Shown here one piece after another: positions 54,997-64,000 of a stretch of 64,000 nucleotides of DNA. Each line of letters opens with the position of its first letter. The stretch's first letter is position 1. The notes beneath the pieces are model-generated. The model saw only the letters and a list, made by a program, of their open reading frames with translations. It ran no database searches and was not told where the DNA came from. This DNA is from Synechococcus sp. HK01-R (lineage in GTDB: Bacteria > Cyanobacteriota > Cyanobacteriia > PCC-6307 > Cyanobiaceae): NCBI RefSeq assembly GCF_014217855.1, contig NZ_CP059059.1, forward strand, positions 1,054,001 to 1,118,000. The letters run 5' to 3'. The position numbers were made by a program, and so were the translations under genes.

Positions 54997-56286
54997 TTGG
55001 CTGGCACTGATGGCGTGACCTCCTCGCCTCTCCAGGGAAAGCGTCTTCTGGTCGCTGCCAGCGGAAGCATTGCAGCGGTGAAGACACCCCTGCTGGTGAG
55101 TGCCCTGGTTCGGGCCGGCGCCGAGGTGCGCTGCCTCATTACGCCCAGTGCCTCACGCCTCGTGAGCGCTACGGCGTTGGCCAGCCTCAGCCGCCATCGT
55201 TGCTATCAGGATGAAGACCAGTGGGACCCTGCAGAACCCAGGCCCCTCCATATCGCCCTGGCGGAATGGGCCGATCTTGTGATCGTTGCCCCCTTGAGCG
55301 CCACCAGCCTGGCCCGCTGGAGCCAGGGGCTGGCAGAGGGACTGCTGGCTGGGGTCCTGATCGCAACGGAGCGTCCCGTGCTCGCGGCCGCGGCCATGAA
55401 CACCGGCATGTGGAGGCACCCGGCCGTGCAGCGCAATTGGCAGGAGCTGCAGGCCCATCCCCGGGTGCTGGCTCTGGGTCCGGAATCCGGCCTGCTCGCC
55501 TGTGATCGGATCGGCGATGGGCGGATGGCCGACCCCGCGTTGATCGAGCTTGCGGCCTCCAGTGTTCTGGAACAACAGGCTGCCGGCGGGACGCTGTCTT
55601 TCGATTGGTCTGGCCGTCGGTTGCTGGTGTCAGCTGGCCCCACGCGGGAGCAGCTGGATCCAGCGCGGTTCATCAGTAATTGCAGCAGCGGTCGGATGGG
55701 CGTGCTGATCGCCCAGGCAGCTCGCCTGCGCGGAGCGGAGGTGACGCTTGTGCATGGCCCCCTCGATGTGCCGCACGCCTGGCTGGAGGGGATTGCCTGT
55801 CATCCAGTGACCAGTGCCCTCGCCATGGAGCAGGCCCTAGGGCAGCACTGGCCTTCGTCCGATGCCCTGGTGATGGCGGCCGCTGTTGCTGACTGGCGTC
55901 GACGCGGTGGCCCCTCCGGCGTCAAGCTGCCCAAGCAGGAGATGGTCGCCGATCTGTTGGCGGATCTAGAGCCAGTGCCAGATCTGCTCGCAGGGTTGAT
56001 GCAAACCCGTCGCCCTGGCCAGGTGGCTCTGGGATTCGCCGCCCTCAGTGGTGAGCCATCGGCTCTGCTCGAGCAGGCCCGGAGCAAACGTCAAGCCAAA
56101 GGTTGTGATCTGCTGTTTGCCAATCCGGTGGACCGTCCCGGCCAGGGATTTGGTGCGGTCAACAATGGTGGCTGGCTGCTCTTGCCCAAGGATCGGGTGG
56201 AGGAGTTGCCGGTCACCAGCAAATTACGGCTGGCCCACCAGCTGCTGGACAGCCTGATTCAGGCTGCAATCGAGGCGGAATCCTGA
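54997..56286 (+). CDS. coaBC: Bifunctional CoaBC (phosphopantothenoylcysteine synthetase/decarboxylase)
   Basis: A 429-residue coenzyme A enzyme. The N-terminal FMN-binding CoaC domain has VAASGSIAAVKTPLLVSAL, VIVAPLSATSLARW and the PAMNTGMW-like block AAAMNTGMWRHPAV. The C-terminal CoaB domain has LVSAGPTREQLDPARFISN, SSGRMGVLIAQ, AAAVADWR and KRQAKGCDLLFANPV. Start: TTG at 54997 or GTG at 55015 (VTSSPLQGKRL); both lack a clear Shine-Dalgarno, and the second fits family length equally well. The 3' end overlaps the convergent small gene by 28 bp. Confidence 0.94.
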   Translation: MAGTDGVTSSPLQGKRLLVAASGSIAAVKTPLLVSALVRAGAEVRCLITPSASRLVSATALASLSRHRCYQDEDQWDPAEPRPLHIALAEWADLVIVAPLSATSLARWSQGLAEGLLAGVLIATERPVLAAAAMNTGMWRHPAVQRNWQELQAHPRVLALGPESGLLACDRIGDGRMADPALIELAASSVLEQQAAGGTLSFDWSGRRLLVSAGPTREQLDPARFISNCSSGRMGVLIAQAARLRGAEVTLVHGPLDVPHAWLEGIACHPVTSALAMEQALGQHWPSSDALVMAAAVADWRRRGGPSGVKLPKQEMVADLLADLEPVPDLLAGLMQTRRPGQVALGFAALSGEPSALLEQARSKRQAKGCDLLFANPVDRPGQGFGAVNNGGWLLLPKDRVEELPVTSKLRLAHQLLDSLIQAAIEAES

Positions 56287-56555
56287 TCGAGGAGGGCGAT
56301 GAAGGTCTTCAGTTGCAGGCGGGGGATGTAGGGCCAGCCGCCACTGCGCTCCAGGGTCTGAAGGAAGCTAAACAGCTTGTTGCGGTCTTCCGGAAGGCTG
56401 CTTCGGAAGGGCCCCTCCTGGATCGTTCGATGCAGAGCCTCGAGGCTGCGAAGGATTTCGAGCAGAGCCTCCGGATCGCCATTCTCTTCAGCGGCTAGGC
56501 CTTCCAGCGCCGACAGCAGGGGGCTGAGCCTCTCCTGCAGGTCTCCCTTCGTCAT
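56259..56555 (-). CDS. Conserved helical protein next to psbO, unknown function
   Basis: A 98-residue protein from MTKGDLQERLSPLLSALEGL, all helical, ending PYIPRLQLKTFIALLDQ. The WPYIPRLQL stretch looks conserved. No family name recalled. Divergent from psbO (138 bp apart) and convergent with coaBC, overlapping its end by 28 bp. The longer frame to 56771 overlaps psbO and is rejected. Confidence 0.65.
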   Translation of the reverse strand: MTKGDLQERLSPLLSALEGLAAEENGDPEALLEILRSLEALHRTIQEGPFRSSLPEDRNKLFSFLQTLERSGGWPYIPRLQLKTFIALLDQDSASIAA

Positions 56556-56693
56556 GGTTGGGTAGGTGCTGGACACGCGGTTCGCGACGGGTTGTTGAGA
56601 GCTGCAAAAGGCTAGCCGGTTCCAGGATTTAACCCCTGTAGGATCCGCCTGATCGGTGGATACCGTCATCGTCTGGCCTTTTGGCTTTCTTCC

Positions 56694-57518
56694 ATGAGCA
56701 TCCGTCCTCTGCTGGCCTTGGTGCTGGCTCTCTGTCTCACCCTGGTCACCGCATGCAGTGGTGATGCCCAAGCGGTGGACCGTACCAATGCCACCCGTTA
56801 CGAAGACATCGTCAACACGGGCAAAGCCAATGATTGCCCGACCCTTTCTGATTCAGCTCGCGGCTCGATCAGCCTCAATGCTGGTGGCTCCTATGAGCTG
56901 CGTGGCATCTGCCTGCACCCCTCCCAGGTGTTCGTGAAGGGCGAGCCCACCAACAAGCGTCAGGAAGCTCAGTTCGTCGAGGGCAAAATCCTCACCCGCT
57001 ACACCTCAAGCCTTGATGAGGTTTACGGCACCCTGACGGTGTCCAGCGATGGACTCAGCTTCAGCGAAGAGGGTGGCATCGACTTCCAGCCGATCACCGT
57101 GTTGCTTCCTGGCGGAGAAGAGGTGCCTTTCACCTTCTCCAGCAAGAATCTCCAGGCCAAGGCTGACGGTGCTGTTCTCAACACCAGCACCGATTTCGAA
57201 GGCGCTTATCGCACCCCTAGCTACCGCACCAGCAACTTCCTCGATCCCAAGGGTCGCGCCCTGACCACCGGCGTGGAGTACGCCCAGGGTCTGGTGGCCC
57301 TCGGGGGAGATGACGACGAGCTGAAGGGTGAAAACGTCAAGCGCTACATCGACGGCACCGGCCAGATGAGCCTCTCGATCACCAAGGTCGACAGCGAAAC
57401 CGGCGAATTCGCTGGCGTGTTCACGGCGATCCAGCCTTCTGACACCGACATGGGTGGTAAGGAGCCTGTTGACGTGAAGATCAGTGGTGAGCTCTTCGGT
57501 CGCCTCGAAGAGGCCTGA
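56694..57518 (+). CDS. psbO: Photosystem II manganese-stabilizing protein PsbO
   Basis: Lumenal extrinsic subunit that protects the Mn4CaO5 cluster. The 274-residue precursor has a signal peptide with a lipobox-like LVTAC at residues 17-21, so it may be lipid-anchored as in some cyanobacteria. Mature landmarks: TRYEDIVNTGKANDCPTLSD and GSYELRGICLHPSQVFVKGE (the conserved Cys pair), then ILTRYTSSLDEVYG and the barrel strands KISGELFGRL at the end. A terminator follows. Transcription starts in the 138-bp gap to the divergent helical protein. Confidence 0.98.
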   Translation: MSIRPLLALVLALCLTLVTACSGDAQAVDRTNATRYEDIVNTGKANDCPTLSDSARGSISLNAGGSYELRGICLHPSQVFVKGEPTNKRQEAQFVEGKILTRYTSSLDEVYGTLTVSSDGLSFSEEGGIDFQPITVLLPGGEEVPFTFSSKNLQAKADGAVLNTSTDFEGAYRTPSYRTSNFLDPKGRALTTGVEYAQGLVALGGDDDELKGENVKRYIDGTGQMSLSITKVDSETGEFAGVFTAIQPSDTDMGGKEPVDVKISGELFGRLEEA

Positions 57519-57550
57519 TCGGCTGACCGCTTCCATCACAGCGACGGATC

Positions 57551-57574
57551 GGGGGGGCAAGGCCCCCCTTTTTT
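57551..57574 (+). terminator. Rho-independent terminator of psbO
   Basis: A run of G (57551-57557), a short loop and a run of C (57563-57568) form a GC stem followed by six T. It starts 33 bp after the psbO stop. Confidence 0.9.
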
Positions 57575-57624
57575 GTGCGATCTGGGAGAATCGCGCCGTT
57601 GTCTGAATCCAGCCAAGGCCTGCC

Positions 57625-58794
57625 ATGACCGCGACCTCCTCCCCCTCCCGGGCCTCCGGCGTGATCGCTCCCTACGGGGGAACTCTGGTGGACCTGATGG
57701 TTCCGGAGGCGGAGCGGGCTGCCCTGAAGGCTTCTGCCACGCGGACTCTGGAGTGTTCCGACCGCAATGCCTGCGATGTGGAATTGCTTGTGGTCGGTGG
57801 CTTCTCCCCTGAGCGGGGGTTCATGCATCAGGCCGACTACGACGCAGTGGTGGCGGGTCATCGCACCACCTCTGGCTATCTCTTCGGTTTGCCGATCGTG
57901 ATGGATACCGATCGCGACGATGTTGCTGTCGGCGACAAGGTGCTGCTGACCTACAAGGGCCAGGACCTGGCGGTGCTCACGGTTGAGGACAAGTGGGAGC
58001 CCGACAAGGTGGTTGAGGCCAAGGGTTGCTACGGCACCACCTCCATCGAGCACCCCGCCGTGCGCATGATCACGATGGAGCGCAAGCGGTTTTATCTCGG
58101 CGGTTTGATCCAGGGCCTGGAGCTGCCCAAGCGTGTGTTTCCCTGCAAGACCCCGGCGGAAGTTCGCGCCGGGCTGCCTAACGGGGAGGACGTGGTGGCG
58201 TTTCAGTGCCGCAACCCGATCCACCGAGCCCATTACGAGCTCTTCACCCGTGCGCTTCATGCCCAGAACGTGAGTGAGAACGCTGTGGTGTTGGTGCATC
58301 CCACCTGCGGTCCCACCCAGCAGGACGACATCCCTGGTGTGGTGCGCTTTCAGACCTATGAGCGCCTCGCCGCTGAGGTGAACAACGACAGCATCCGCTG
58401 GGCCTATCTGCCCTATGCCATGCATATGGCTGGCCCCCGCGAGGCCCTTCAGCACATGATCATCCGCCGCAACTACGGATGCACCCACTTCATCATTGGT
58501 CGGGATATGGCTGGCTGTAAGTCCTCACTCACCGGTGATGACTTCTATGGCCCTTACGACGCCCAGAACTTTGCCAAGGAGTGTGCAGAGGAACTGATGA
58601 TGGAAACGGTTCCGTCTCTCAACCTCGTCTACACCGAAGAGGAGGGATACGTCACCGCCGAACATGCCGAGGCTCGAGGCCTGCATGTGAAGAAGCTCAG
58701 CGGCACCCAGTTCCGCAAGATGCTCCGCAGCGGTGAGGAAATCCCCGAGTGGTTCGCCTTCCGTAGCGTTGTTGACGTGCTTCGGGCCGCCTAA
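57625..58794 (+). CDS. sat: Sulfate adenylyltransferase (ATP sulfurylase)
   Basis: A 389-residue monofunctional enzyme that makes adenosine-5'-phosphosulfate from ATP and sulfate, first step of sulfate assimilation. Blocks: YGTTSIEHPAVRMI, VVAFQCRNPIHRAHYELF with the QxRN and HxxH motifs, LVHPTCGPTQQDD, and RNYGCTHFIIGRDMAGC. No APS kinase domain is attached. Start ATG 57625; the interval to psbO contains the psbO terminator. Confidence 0.96.
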   Translation: MTATSSPSRASGVIAPYGGTLVDLMVPEAERAALKASATRTLECSDRNACDVELLVVGGFSPERGFMHQADYDAVVAGHRTTSGYLFGLPIVMDTDRDDVAVGDKVLLTYKGQDLAVLTVEDKWEPDKVVEAKGCYGTTSIEHPAVRMITMERKRFYLGGLIQGLELPKRVFPCKTPAEVRAGLPNGEDVVAFQCRNPIHRAHYELFTRALHAQNVSENAVVLVHPTCGPTQQDDIPGVVRFQTYERLAAEVNNDSIRWAYLPYAMHMAGPREALQHMIIRRNYGCTHFIIGRDMAGCKSSLTGDDFYGPYDAQNFAKECAEELMMETVPSLNLVYTEEEGYVTAEHAEARGLHVKKLSGTQFRKMLRSGEEIPEWFAFRSVVDVLRAA

Positions 58795-58840
58795 GTCCTC
58801 AGGATCCCATTAACATTCCTTCATCAGAGGCAAGACAACC

Positions 58841-60691
58841 TTGAACAAGCGCTGGCGCAACGTGGGGCTTTATGTCCTCCTGGTGGTGGTGGTGATCGTC
58901 GTTGGTACGGCGTTTCTGGATCGTCCTGATCCAGCCACTGCTGCCCGCACCCTTCGTTACAGCGACTTCGTGGAGGCGGTTCAGGAGAACCAAGTCAGTC
59001 GTGTGCTGATTTCTCCCGATCGGGGCACCGCGCAGGTGGTGGAGAACGACGGACGACGCGCTGAGGTCAACCTCGCCCCCGATAAGGATCTGCTCAAGCT
59101 GCTCACCGACCACAACGTCGATATCGCAGTGCAGCCCACCCGTCAGCCAGGTGCCTGGCAGCAGGCGGCTGGCAGTTTGGTCTTCCCCCTGCTGCTGCTG
59201 GGTGGCTTGTTCTTCCTGTTCCGCCGCGCCCAGGGTGGTGGTGGTGGCGGGAACCCCGCCATGAACTTCGGCAAGAGCAAGGCCAGGGTTCAGATGGAAC
59301 CCTCCACCCAAATCACCTTTGGTGATGTGGCTGGCATTGAAGGGGCCAAGCTCGAGCTCACCGAGGTTGTCGACTTCCTCAAGAATCCCGACCGCTTCAC
59401 TGCAGTTGGAGCCAAGATTCCCAAGGGCGTTCTGCTGGTCGGTCCTCCCGGCACCGGTAAGACTCTGTTAGCCAAGGCCGTGGCCGGTGAAGCAGGGGTT
59501 CCCTTCTTCTCGATCTCCGGCTCCGAGTTCGTCGAGATGTTCGTCGGCGTTGGTGCCAGTCGCGTGCGCGACCTGTTTGAGCAGGCGAAAAAGAATGCTC
59601 CCTGCATTGTTTTCATCGACGAGATCGATGCCGTTGGGCGTCAGCGGGGTGCAGGTCTCGGCGGTGGCAATGATGAGCGCGAGCAGACCCTCAACCAGCT
59701 GCTCACCGAAATGGATGGTTTCGAGGGCAATACCGGGATCATCATTGTGGCCGCCACAAACCGGCCGGATGTGCTGGATGCCGCTCTGATGCGTCCAGGT
59801 CGTTTCGATCGTCAGGTTGTGGTGGATCGCCCTGACTACAACGGTCGCCTGCAGATCCTCAAGGTTCATGCTCGTGGCAAGACCCTCGCCAAGGACGTCG
59901 ATCTCGACAAAGTGGCCCGCCGTACTCCCGGCTTCACCGGCGCTGACCTCTCCAACTTGCTCAATGAAGCGGCGATCCTCGCGGCCCGTCGTGAACTCAC
60001 CGAGGTCAGCAATGACGAGATCAGTGACGCGATTGAGCGTGTGATGGCTGGTCCGGAGAAGAAAGACCGGGTGATGAGCGAGCGTCGTAAGCGCCTTGTT
60101 GCGTATCACGAGGCTGGTCATGCTCTGGTTGGCGCCCTGATGCCCGACTACGACCCGGTGCAGAAGATCTCGATCATTCCTCGCGGTAATGCTGGTGGTT
60201 TGACGTTCTTCACCCCGAGTGAGGAGCGCATGGAATCCGGCCTTTATTCCCGCGCCTACCTGCAGAATCAGATGGCTGTGGCCTTAGGCGGTCGTGTCGC
60301 TGAGGAGATCGTTTACGGCGAAGACGAAGTCACCACCGGTGCCTCCAATGACCTTCAACAGGTCGCCCAGGTGGCTCGCCAGATGGTCACGCGTTTCGGC
60401 ATGAGCGACAAGCTCGGCCCGGTGGCTCTTGGTCGTGCCCAGGGAGGCATGTTCCTCGGCCGCGATATCGCCGCCGAGCGTGATTTCTCGGAAGACACTG
60501 CGGCAACGATCGATGAAGAGGTCTCTGATCTCGTTGCGGTTGCCTATCGTCGCGCCACCAAGGTGCTGAACGACAACCGCTCTGTTCTCGACGAACTGGC
60601 CGACATGCTTGTTGAGAAGGAGACGGTCGATGCGGAGGATCTGCAGGACTTGCTGATCCGTCGTGATGTGCGGGTCGCTGAGTACGTCTGA
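58841..60691 (+). CDS. ftsH: ATP-dependent zinc metalloprotease FtsH
   Basis: A 616-residue thylakoid/plasma-membrane protease. Two N-terminal helices (about residues 7-24 and 108-127) flank a lumenal domain; then the AAA+ module with Walker [13 protein letters not shown], Walker [13 protein letters not shown] and the pore motif [16 protein letters not shown]; then the zinc site HEAGHALVG and Asp in the following helices. It is closest to the FtsH2/VAR2-type that degrades photodamaged D1. Start is a TTG at 58841; no ATG or GTG fits. Its end overlaps the aldolase gene by about 26 bp. Placement after sat is not known to be functional. Confidence 0.97.
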   Translation: MNKRWRNVGLYVLLVVVVIVVGTAFLDRPDPATAARTLRYSDFVEAVQENQVSRVLISPDRGTAQVVENDGRRAEVNLAPDKDLLKLLTDHNVDIAVQPTRQPGAWQQAAGSLVFPLLLLGGLFFLFRRAQGGGGGGNPAMNFGKSKARVQMEPSTQITFGDVAGIEGAKLELTEVVDFLKNPDRFTAVGAKIPKGVLLVGPPGTGKTLLAKAVAGEAGVPFFSISGSEFVEMFVGVGASRVRDLFEQAKKNAPCIVFIDEIDAVGRQRGAGLGGGNDEREQTLNQLLTEMDGFEGNTGIIIVAATNRPDVLDAALMRPGRFDRQVVVDRPDYNGRLQILKVHARGKTLAKDVDLDKVARRTPGFTGADLSNLLNEAAILAARRELTEVSNDEISDAIERVMAGPEKKDRVMSERRKRLVAYHEAGHALVGALMPDYDPVQKISIIPRGNAGGLTFFTPSEERMESGLYSRAYLQNQMAVALGGRVAEEIVYGEDEVTTGASNDLQQVAQVARQMVTRFGMSDKLGPVALGRAQGGMFLGRDIAAERDFSEDTAATIDEEVSDLVAVAYRRATKVLNDNRSVLDELADMLVEKETVDAEDLQDLLIRRDVRVAEYV

Positions 60692-61370
60692 CCCTGGTGT
60701 CGGGGAGGTCAGCTGCTGGCAGAGCCGGCAGGTTGATCTGATCGCCTCGTTGCGGCGGCAACCACTTCTGATGGTGGTTCGCCCTCAAGAAACAGATCTC
60801 AATCGGCCCTTGGCTGAGGCTGGTTCGTTGTGGAGGCTGCTCGAAAGCCTCGCCCTCCATGGCGTTCATCATGTGGAGGTTGCCTGGAGTCGGCACCCAC
60901 GCTGGCCGGAGCTGATCCAGGCAATTCAGCACCGCTTTCCGGCCTTTTCCCTCGGGGCTGCCTCGATCGTCTCCAGGGATGGATTGGAGTGTGCGGCCGA
61001 GCTTGGGCTCGCTTATGCGATGTCTCCTTGTTTTGATGACGATCTGATCGCCCATTCCCGCGCCCTCGGCCAGGTGCTCGTTCCTGGTGTGATGACACCC
61101 ACGGAGATTCACCGTGCTGCTTTACAGGGCTGCCGACTTGTCAAACTGTTCCCCGCAGCGGCACTGGGGATTGACTACCACCGGCAGTTGTCGGCTCCCA
61201 TGGGGGCCTTGCCGTTCATGGTCGCAGCCGGTGGGCTGCGCGTGAATCAGCTGAGCGATTGGTTGCATGCCGGCTATGACGCTATTGCGTTGGGTCGATC
61301 GGCGATCCACGCTGATTGCCTCGACCCGGTGCTGCATGCATGGCTGGAAAGCAATCGCTGGTCGACTTGA
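60666..61370 (+). CDS. KDPG/KHG aldolase-family protein
   Basis: A 234-residue class I aldolase of the Eda family. The Schiff-base Lys is in GCRLVKLFPAAALG; the catalytic Glu is in HHVEVAWSR, and the phosphate-binding block is FMVAAGGLRVNQL with GYDAIALGRSAI at the end. It should split 2-keto-3-deoxy-6-phosphogluconate or 4-hydroxy-2-oxoglutarate; marine Synechococcus has been proposed to use the Entner-Doudoroff route. Start is uncertain: ATG 60666 or GTG 60663, both inside ftsH; the first 25 residues are not conserved, so a later start is possible. Confidence 0.88.
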   Translation: MCGSLSTSDPGVGEVSCWQSRQVDLIASLRRQPLLMVVRPQETDLNRPLAEAGSLWRLLESLALHGVHHVEVAWSRHPRWPELIQAIQHRFPAFSLGAASIVSRDGLECAAELGLAYAMSPCFDDDLIAHSRALGQVLVPGVMTPTEIHRAALQGCRLVKLFPAAALGIDYHRQLSAPMGALPFMVAAGGLRVNQLSDWLHAGYDAIALGRSAIHADCLDPVLHAWLESNRWST

Positions 61371-61409
61371 GTCCCGGATGCTACAGATGAGATAGGTATT
61401 TGTGGATTC

Positions 61410-62132
61410 ATGTCTCAGCTGTCGATCAAATTGAGCGACAAGGCCGATGCTCTGATCGCTCAACTTCAGAAGGAGATCTTCAACCGTCGCCGCAAAAAGG
61501 TCACTGCTGCAGGTGTCGTGGAATCTCTTGTCGAGAGTGGTGCCCGCTCTCAGTCCGATAAGCGTTTCGCGACGTCCTGGACGAATCTGATTCAGGACAT
61601 TGAGAAGGCAGCCAAGCTTGCGAATGCCCATGGCAGCAAACCTTCATCGCTCACCGATGAAGAGTGGGTGATGGTGCTCAGTCACCGGGCCCGAGCACAG
61701 TCTTCTCCCGTGCGATCGGCGAAGACAGCTGTTGCCAAGACAGTTGTTGCGAAGACATCCGTCGCCAAGACATCCGTCGCGAAGACAGTGACTGCCAAGA
61801 AGCCAGCGGCCAAAAAGTCGGCTGTTGCAAAGACTGCTGCAAAGACTGCTGCGAAGAAACAAGTCGCTAAGAAACCAGTCGTGAAGAAGGCTGTTGCGCG
61901 GAAGGCTGTCGCGCAGAAGGCTGGTGTGGGCAGATCAGGTGCGGCGACAGCCACAACCGTCGTTTCCAAACCCAGGCCCGCTCGTCGCGCCCGCAAAACG
62001 GCTGCGGCAGGCAGCACCAGCACCTCGGTGGCCAAGCGCATGGCCAAGGCAGCGGGGCGTCTGGCCAGCGGCGGCAGCTTGCTGTCGACCACCGCTGGAA
62101 GCAACGGGATCAATTCTCCGGCCCGTAGCTAA
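61410..62132 (+). CDS. Histone-H1-like Lys/Ala-rich protein with N-terminal domain
   Basis: A 240-residue protein. Residues about 1-100 form a folded domain (MSQLSIKLSDKADALIAQLQ, KKVTAAGVVESLVESG, SLTDEEWVMVL) that could be ribbon-helix-helix-like. Residues about 105-215 are low complexity: repeats of AKT(S/V)VAKT and AKK(P/A)AAK, very rich in Lys and Ala, then RPARRARKTAAAG, ending in a Ser/Gly tail. The tail is like eukaryotic linker histones and bacterial histone-like tails, so non-specific DNA binding is the likely role. The coding repeats are imperfect at DNA level. It ends 3 bp before the convergent aroC stop. Confidence 0.75.
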   Translation: MSQLSIKLSDKADALIAQLQKEIFNRRRKKVTAAGVVESLVESGARSQSDKRFATSWTNLIQDIEKAAKLANAHGSKPSSLTDEEWVMVLSHRARAQSSPVRSAKTAVAKTVVAKTSVAKTSVAKTVTAKKPAAKKSAVAKTAAKTAAKKQVAKKPVVKKAVARKAVAQKAGVGRSGAATATTVVSKPRPARRARKTAAAGSTSTSVAKRMAKAAGRLASGGSLLSTTAGSNGINSPARS

Positions 62133-62135
62133 GCG

Positions 62136-63227
62136 TCACGCCAGCAGGCTGCACTGACCCTGTTGGCGCAAGAGGTGATCGGCTAACACCAGATTCACCA
62201 TCGCTTCCACCATCGGTACGGCCCTTGGCAGCACGCAGGGGTCGTGCCGTCCCTTTGCAGCCAGGGTCGTGGCCTGGCCGGCGGCATTGATCGTTTGTTG
62301 TTCCTTGCGGATGGTGGCGGTGGGTTTGAAGGCCACCCGGATCAGAATCGGTTCGCCGTTGCTGATGCCTCCCTGGATCCCACCGGAGTTGTTGGTGGCA
62401 GTGCGCAGGCGACCATCGTCTGTGGGCAGAAAGGCATCGTTGTGCTCGCTGCCTTTGAGCAGAGTCCCGGCGAAGCCCGATCCGATCTCGAATCCCTTCG
62501 TGGCGGGTAGCGACATCACCGCCTTAGCCAGGTCGGCCTCAAGCTTGTCGAACACCGGCATCCCCAGCCCCACAGGTGGCTGGCGCACGATGCATTCGAT
62601 CACGCCGCCACAGGAATCGCCATCCCGTCCGATCGCCTCGATCCGCTCGATCATCCGCTCGGCCATCAGCGGATCAGGGCAGCGAACGATGTTGGCCTCC
62701 ACCGCATCGGCCTGAACGCTTGCAGGATCGATGCTTGCCTCCAAATCATGGATCCGTTTCACCCAGGCGATCACTTCCGTTCCATGGGTTTTGCGAAGTA
62801 ATTGACGAGCGATCGCGCCGGCGGCCACGCGACCGATGGTTTCCCGCGCCGAAGCGCGACCGCCACCGCTCCTGGCTTGGATGCCGTATTTCGCCTGGTA
62901 GGTCGCATCGGCATGGGAGGGCCGGAAGGCCACTTCCATTTCCTTGTAGTCCTGCGGACGCTGGTCCTTGTTGCGCACCACCAAGGCAATGGGTGTTCCA
63001 AGGGTGACGCCATCCAGCAGTCCACTGAGGATCTCGACCCGGTCGTCCTCCTTGCGCGGCGTGGTGATTTTGCTCTGCCCCGGTTTACGCCGGTCGAGCT
63101 CCGCTTGGATGGCCTCAAGATCCAGTTCCAGCCTCGGTGGGCAGCCATCGACGATCACGCCGACGCCTCCCCCATGGGATTCACCGAAGCTGCTGATGCG
63201 GAAGAGATCGCCGAAACTGCTGCCCAT
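62136..63227 (-). CDS. aroC: Chorismate synthase
   Basis: A 363-residue flavin-dependent enzyme that ends the shikimate pathway. Family signatures: [20 protein letters not shown] at the N-terminus, [34 protein letters not shown], and the C-terminal [18 protein letters not shown]. Start ATG 63227; the next gene (GpgS-like) is on the same strand 37 bp upstream. The last 3-bp gap to the convergent histone-like gene leaves no room for a terminator between them. Confidence 0.97.
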   Translation of the reverse strand: MGSSFGDLFRISSFGESHGGGVGVIVDGCPPRLELDLEAIQAELDRRKPGQSKITTPRKEDDRVEILSGLLDGVTLGTPIALVVRNKDQRPQDYKEMEVAFRPSHADATYQAKYGIQARSGGGRASARETIGRVAAGAIARQLLRKTHGTEVIAWVKRIHDLEASIDPASVQADAVEANIVRCPDPLMAERMIERIEAIGRDGDSCGGVIECIVRQPPVGLGMPVFDKLEADLAKAVMSLPATKGFEIGSGFAGTLLKGSEHNDAFLPTDDGRLRTATNNSGGIQGGISNGEPILIRVAFKPTATIRKEQQTINAAGQATTLAAKGRHDPCVLPRAVPMVEAMVNLVLADHLLRQQGQCSLLA

Positions 63228-63264
63228 GGGGGCTCCTTGCTAGCAAGAGCGTAAAGACTCGTCT

Positions 63265-64000
63265 TCAGGCTGCGGGTGCGGCGGCAGGCCGAGGGCGTCG
63301 AGCTGTGGCGGGACGATGGCGCAAGGTCGGCCGTTGATGCAGGGCTGTGATGCTGGAGCTCTTGATTGATCCAGCTGCTGCCAGATCGTTTTGCAACCCA
63401 TGGGTGCAGCTGACCAGACGCGACCAGCTAGGGAGCTGATGGGCGACTGGCGTCTCCATCAGCTGGTGGATTCCAGGCTTCAGCAGAGTGGCAAAGCTCT
63501 GGAGCGCGAGCTCTTCGCTGTGGCGGTCGTAGGGAAGACGATTAATCGCTGAATCCAGTCCGAACTGCCGCACCCGGTCTTCTCCCACCCTGCGGTACAG
63601 CACTTCGAGGGTGGCTAATTCTTCCGGCGCCAGGCTGCGTCCTTCATGCTCCATGACTCCGCGAAGCACGGTGCGCAGGATTTCAGCCGCCATCCGCTGC
63701 AGTCCTTCCGCAGGGGTGGCACCAAGGGTTTTGTGTTTGTGATCAAACAGTCCCAGGTCCACTTGGGCGATTCGGCTGGACGCCACGTGGCGATAAACCT
63801 CAGAGAGAAGACCGATCTCCAGCCCCCAGTCGGAGGGGATCCGCAGGTTCATGGCCAGATCGCGGCTGAAGGCGAATTCACCTGCGAGCGGGTAGCGGAA
63901 GCCCTGGAGGTAGCGCAGATAAGGCAGTGGCCCGAAGATCTGTTCCAGGCTCGCCAGCAGAGGACCAACGAACAGCCGTGTCGCACGTCCCTGCAGGGCT
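63265..64000 (-). CDS. gpgS: Glucosyl-3-phosphoglycerate synthase (GpgS) C-terminal part, cut by window edge
   Basis: The frame is open from the window edge to the stop at 63265, about 244 residues; the true start is outside. Visible blocks: PLPYLRYLQGFRYPLAGEFA, MNLRIPSDWGLEIGLLSEVY with the acidic catalytic-loop region, and DLGLFDHKHKTLG, which match GpgS-type GT-A enzymes (glycosyltransferase family 81). GpgS makes glucosyl-3-phosphoglycerate, precursor of the compatible solute glucosylglycerate made by marine picocyanobacteria. The C-terminal 30 residues are a basic/Pro-Ala-rich tail. An internal Met at 63852 is not the start, since family sequence continues upstream. Confidence 0.88.
   Translation of the reverse strand, partial: ALQGRATRLFVGPLLASLEQIFGPLPYLRYLQGFRYPLAGEFAFSRDLAMNLRIPSDWGLEIGLLSEVYRHVASSRIAQVDLGLFDHKHKTLGATPAEGLQRMAAEILRTVLRGVMEHEGRSLAPEELATLEVLYRRVGEDRVRQFGLDSAINRLPYDRHSEELALQSFATLLKPGIHQLMETPVAHQLPSWSRLVSCTHGLQNDLAAAGSIKSSSITALHQRPTLRHRPATARRPRPAAAPAA

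Noticed and set aside
61682-62113. Minus-strand frame rich in AVFA/TDVL repeats
   Set aside because: Antisense of the Lys/Ala repeats of the histone-like gene; repeat pattern is a by-product.

Overview
The window looks like a chromosome segment of a high-GC picocyanobacterium of the marine Synechococcus / Cyanobium group. Evidence: photosystem II genes (psbI, psbN, psbH, psbO), the nitrogen regulator ntcA with the '[14 protein letters not shown]'-type N-terminus, the carotene hydroxylase crtR, a GpgS-type glucosylglycerate gene, many cyanobacteria-only DUF families (DUF4079, 1997, 3181, 3146, 3084, 3177, 2555, Ycf66, Ycf20), very tight packing and many 1-11 bp stop/start overlaps. About 76 protein genes or gene remnants and three tRNAs (Arg-ACG, Leu-TAG, Ala-CGC) can be supported.

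Layout. 0-7.5 kb: DUF4079, DUF1997, ispH, ammonium transporter (with a candidate NtcA site and a clear terminator), sfsA, murJ and three small conserved genes. 7.5-14.3 kb: tRNA-Arg, glyA, a WecA/MraY-type transferase, cinA, leuC, leuD and a pentapeptide protein. 14.3-24.9 kb: an LptD-like outer-membrane protein, psbI, a GH38 alpha-mannosidase, psbN/psbH divergent pair, tatA-pth-DUF3146, a YqgF-fold protein, DUF3084 and ntcA under an NtcA-type promoter. 24.9-29 kb: rph, a degenerate CobO-like protein coupled to dcd, thyX, a membrane thioredoxin and an unknown membrane protein. 29-41.5 kb: lytic transglycosylase, glmM, then a chain of overlapping genes (BadF/NagK-type kinase, IctB/O-antigen-ligase-type protein, trmB, FIST protein), DUF3177, ileS and a Ycf66-like protein. 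41.5-45.3 kb: tRNA-Leu, crtR, gatC, creatininase-type amidohydrolase, a 47-residue membrane protein, a queuosine-precursor transporter and a HXXEE protein.

45.35-50.54 kb is the one accessory region. It is flanked by two 251-bp direct copies of the 5' part of a DNA-3-methyladenine glycosylase gene (mpg): a broken copy on the left (nonsense codon, no 3' part) and the copy joined to the rest of the gene on the right. Between them are a tyrosine-recombinase catalytic domain with a C-terminal frameshift, a Rep-like gene broken by two in-frame stops, two tiny coupled genes (one ribbon-helix-helix-like), and a large TPR protein whose nine repeats are nearly identical 102-bp units. I read it as a small, decaying integrative element that entered mpg and supplied a replacement 5' end.

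50.9-64 kb returns to core genes: pyrB, NDH-2, Ycf20-like, two tiny coupled membrane/PCP-reductase-like genes, tRNA-Ala, DUF2555, coaBC, psbO, sat, ftsH, a KDPG-type aldolase, a lysine/alanine-rich histone-H1-like protein, aroC and a GpgS-like gene cut by the window edge.
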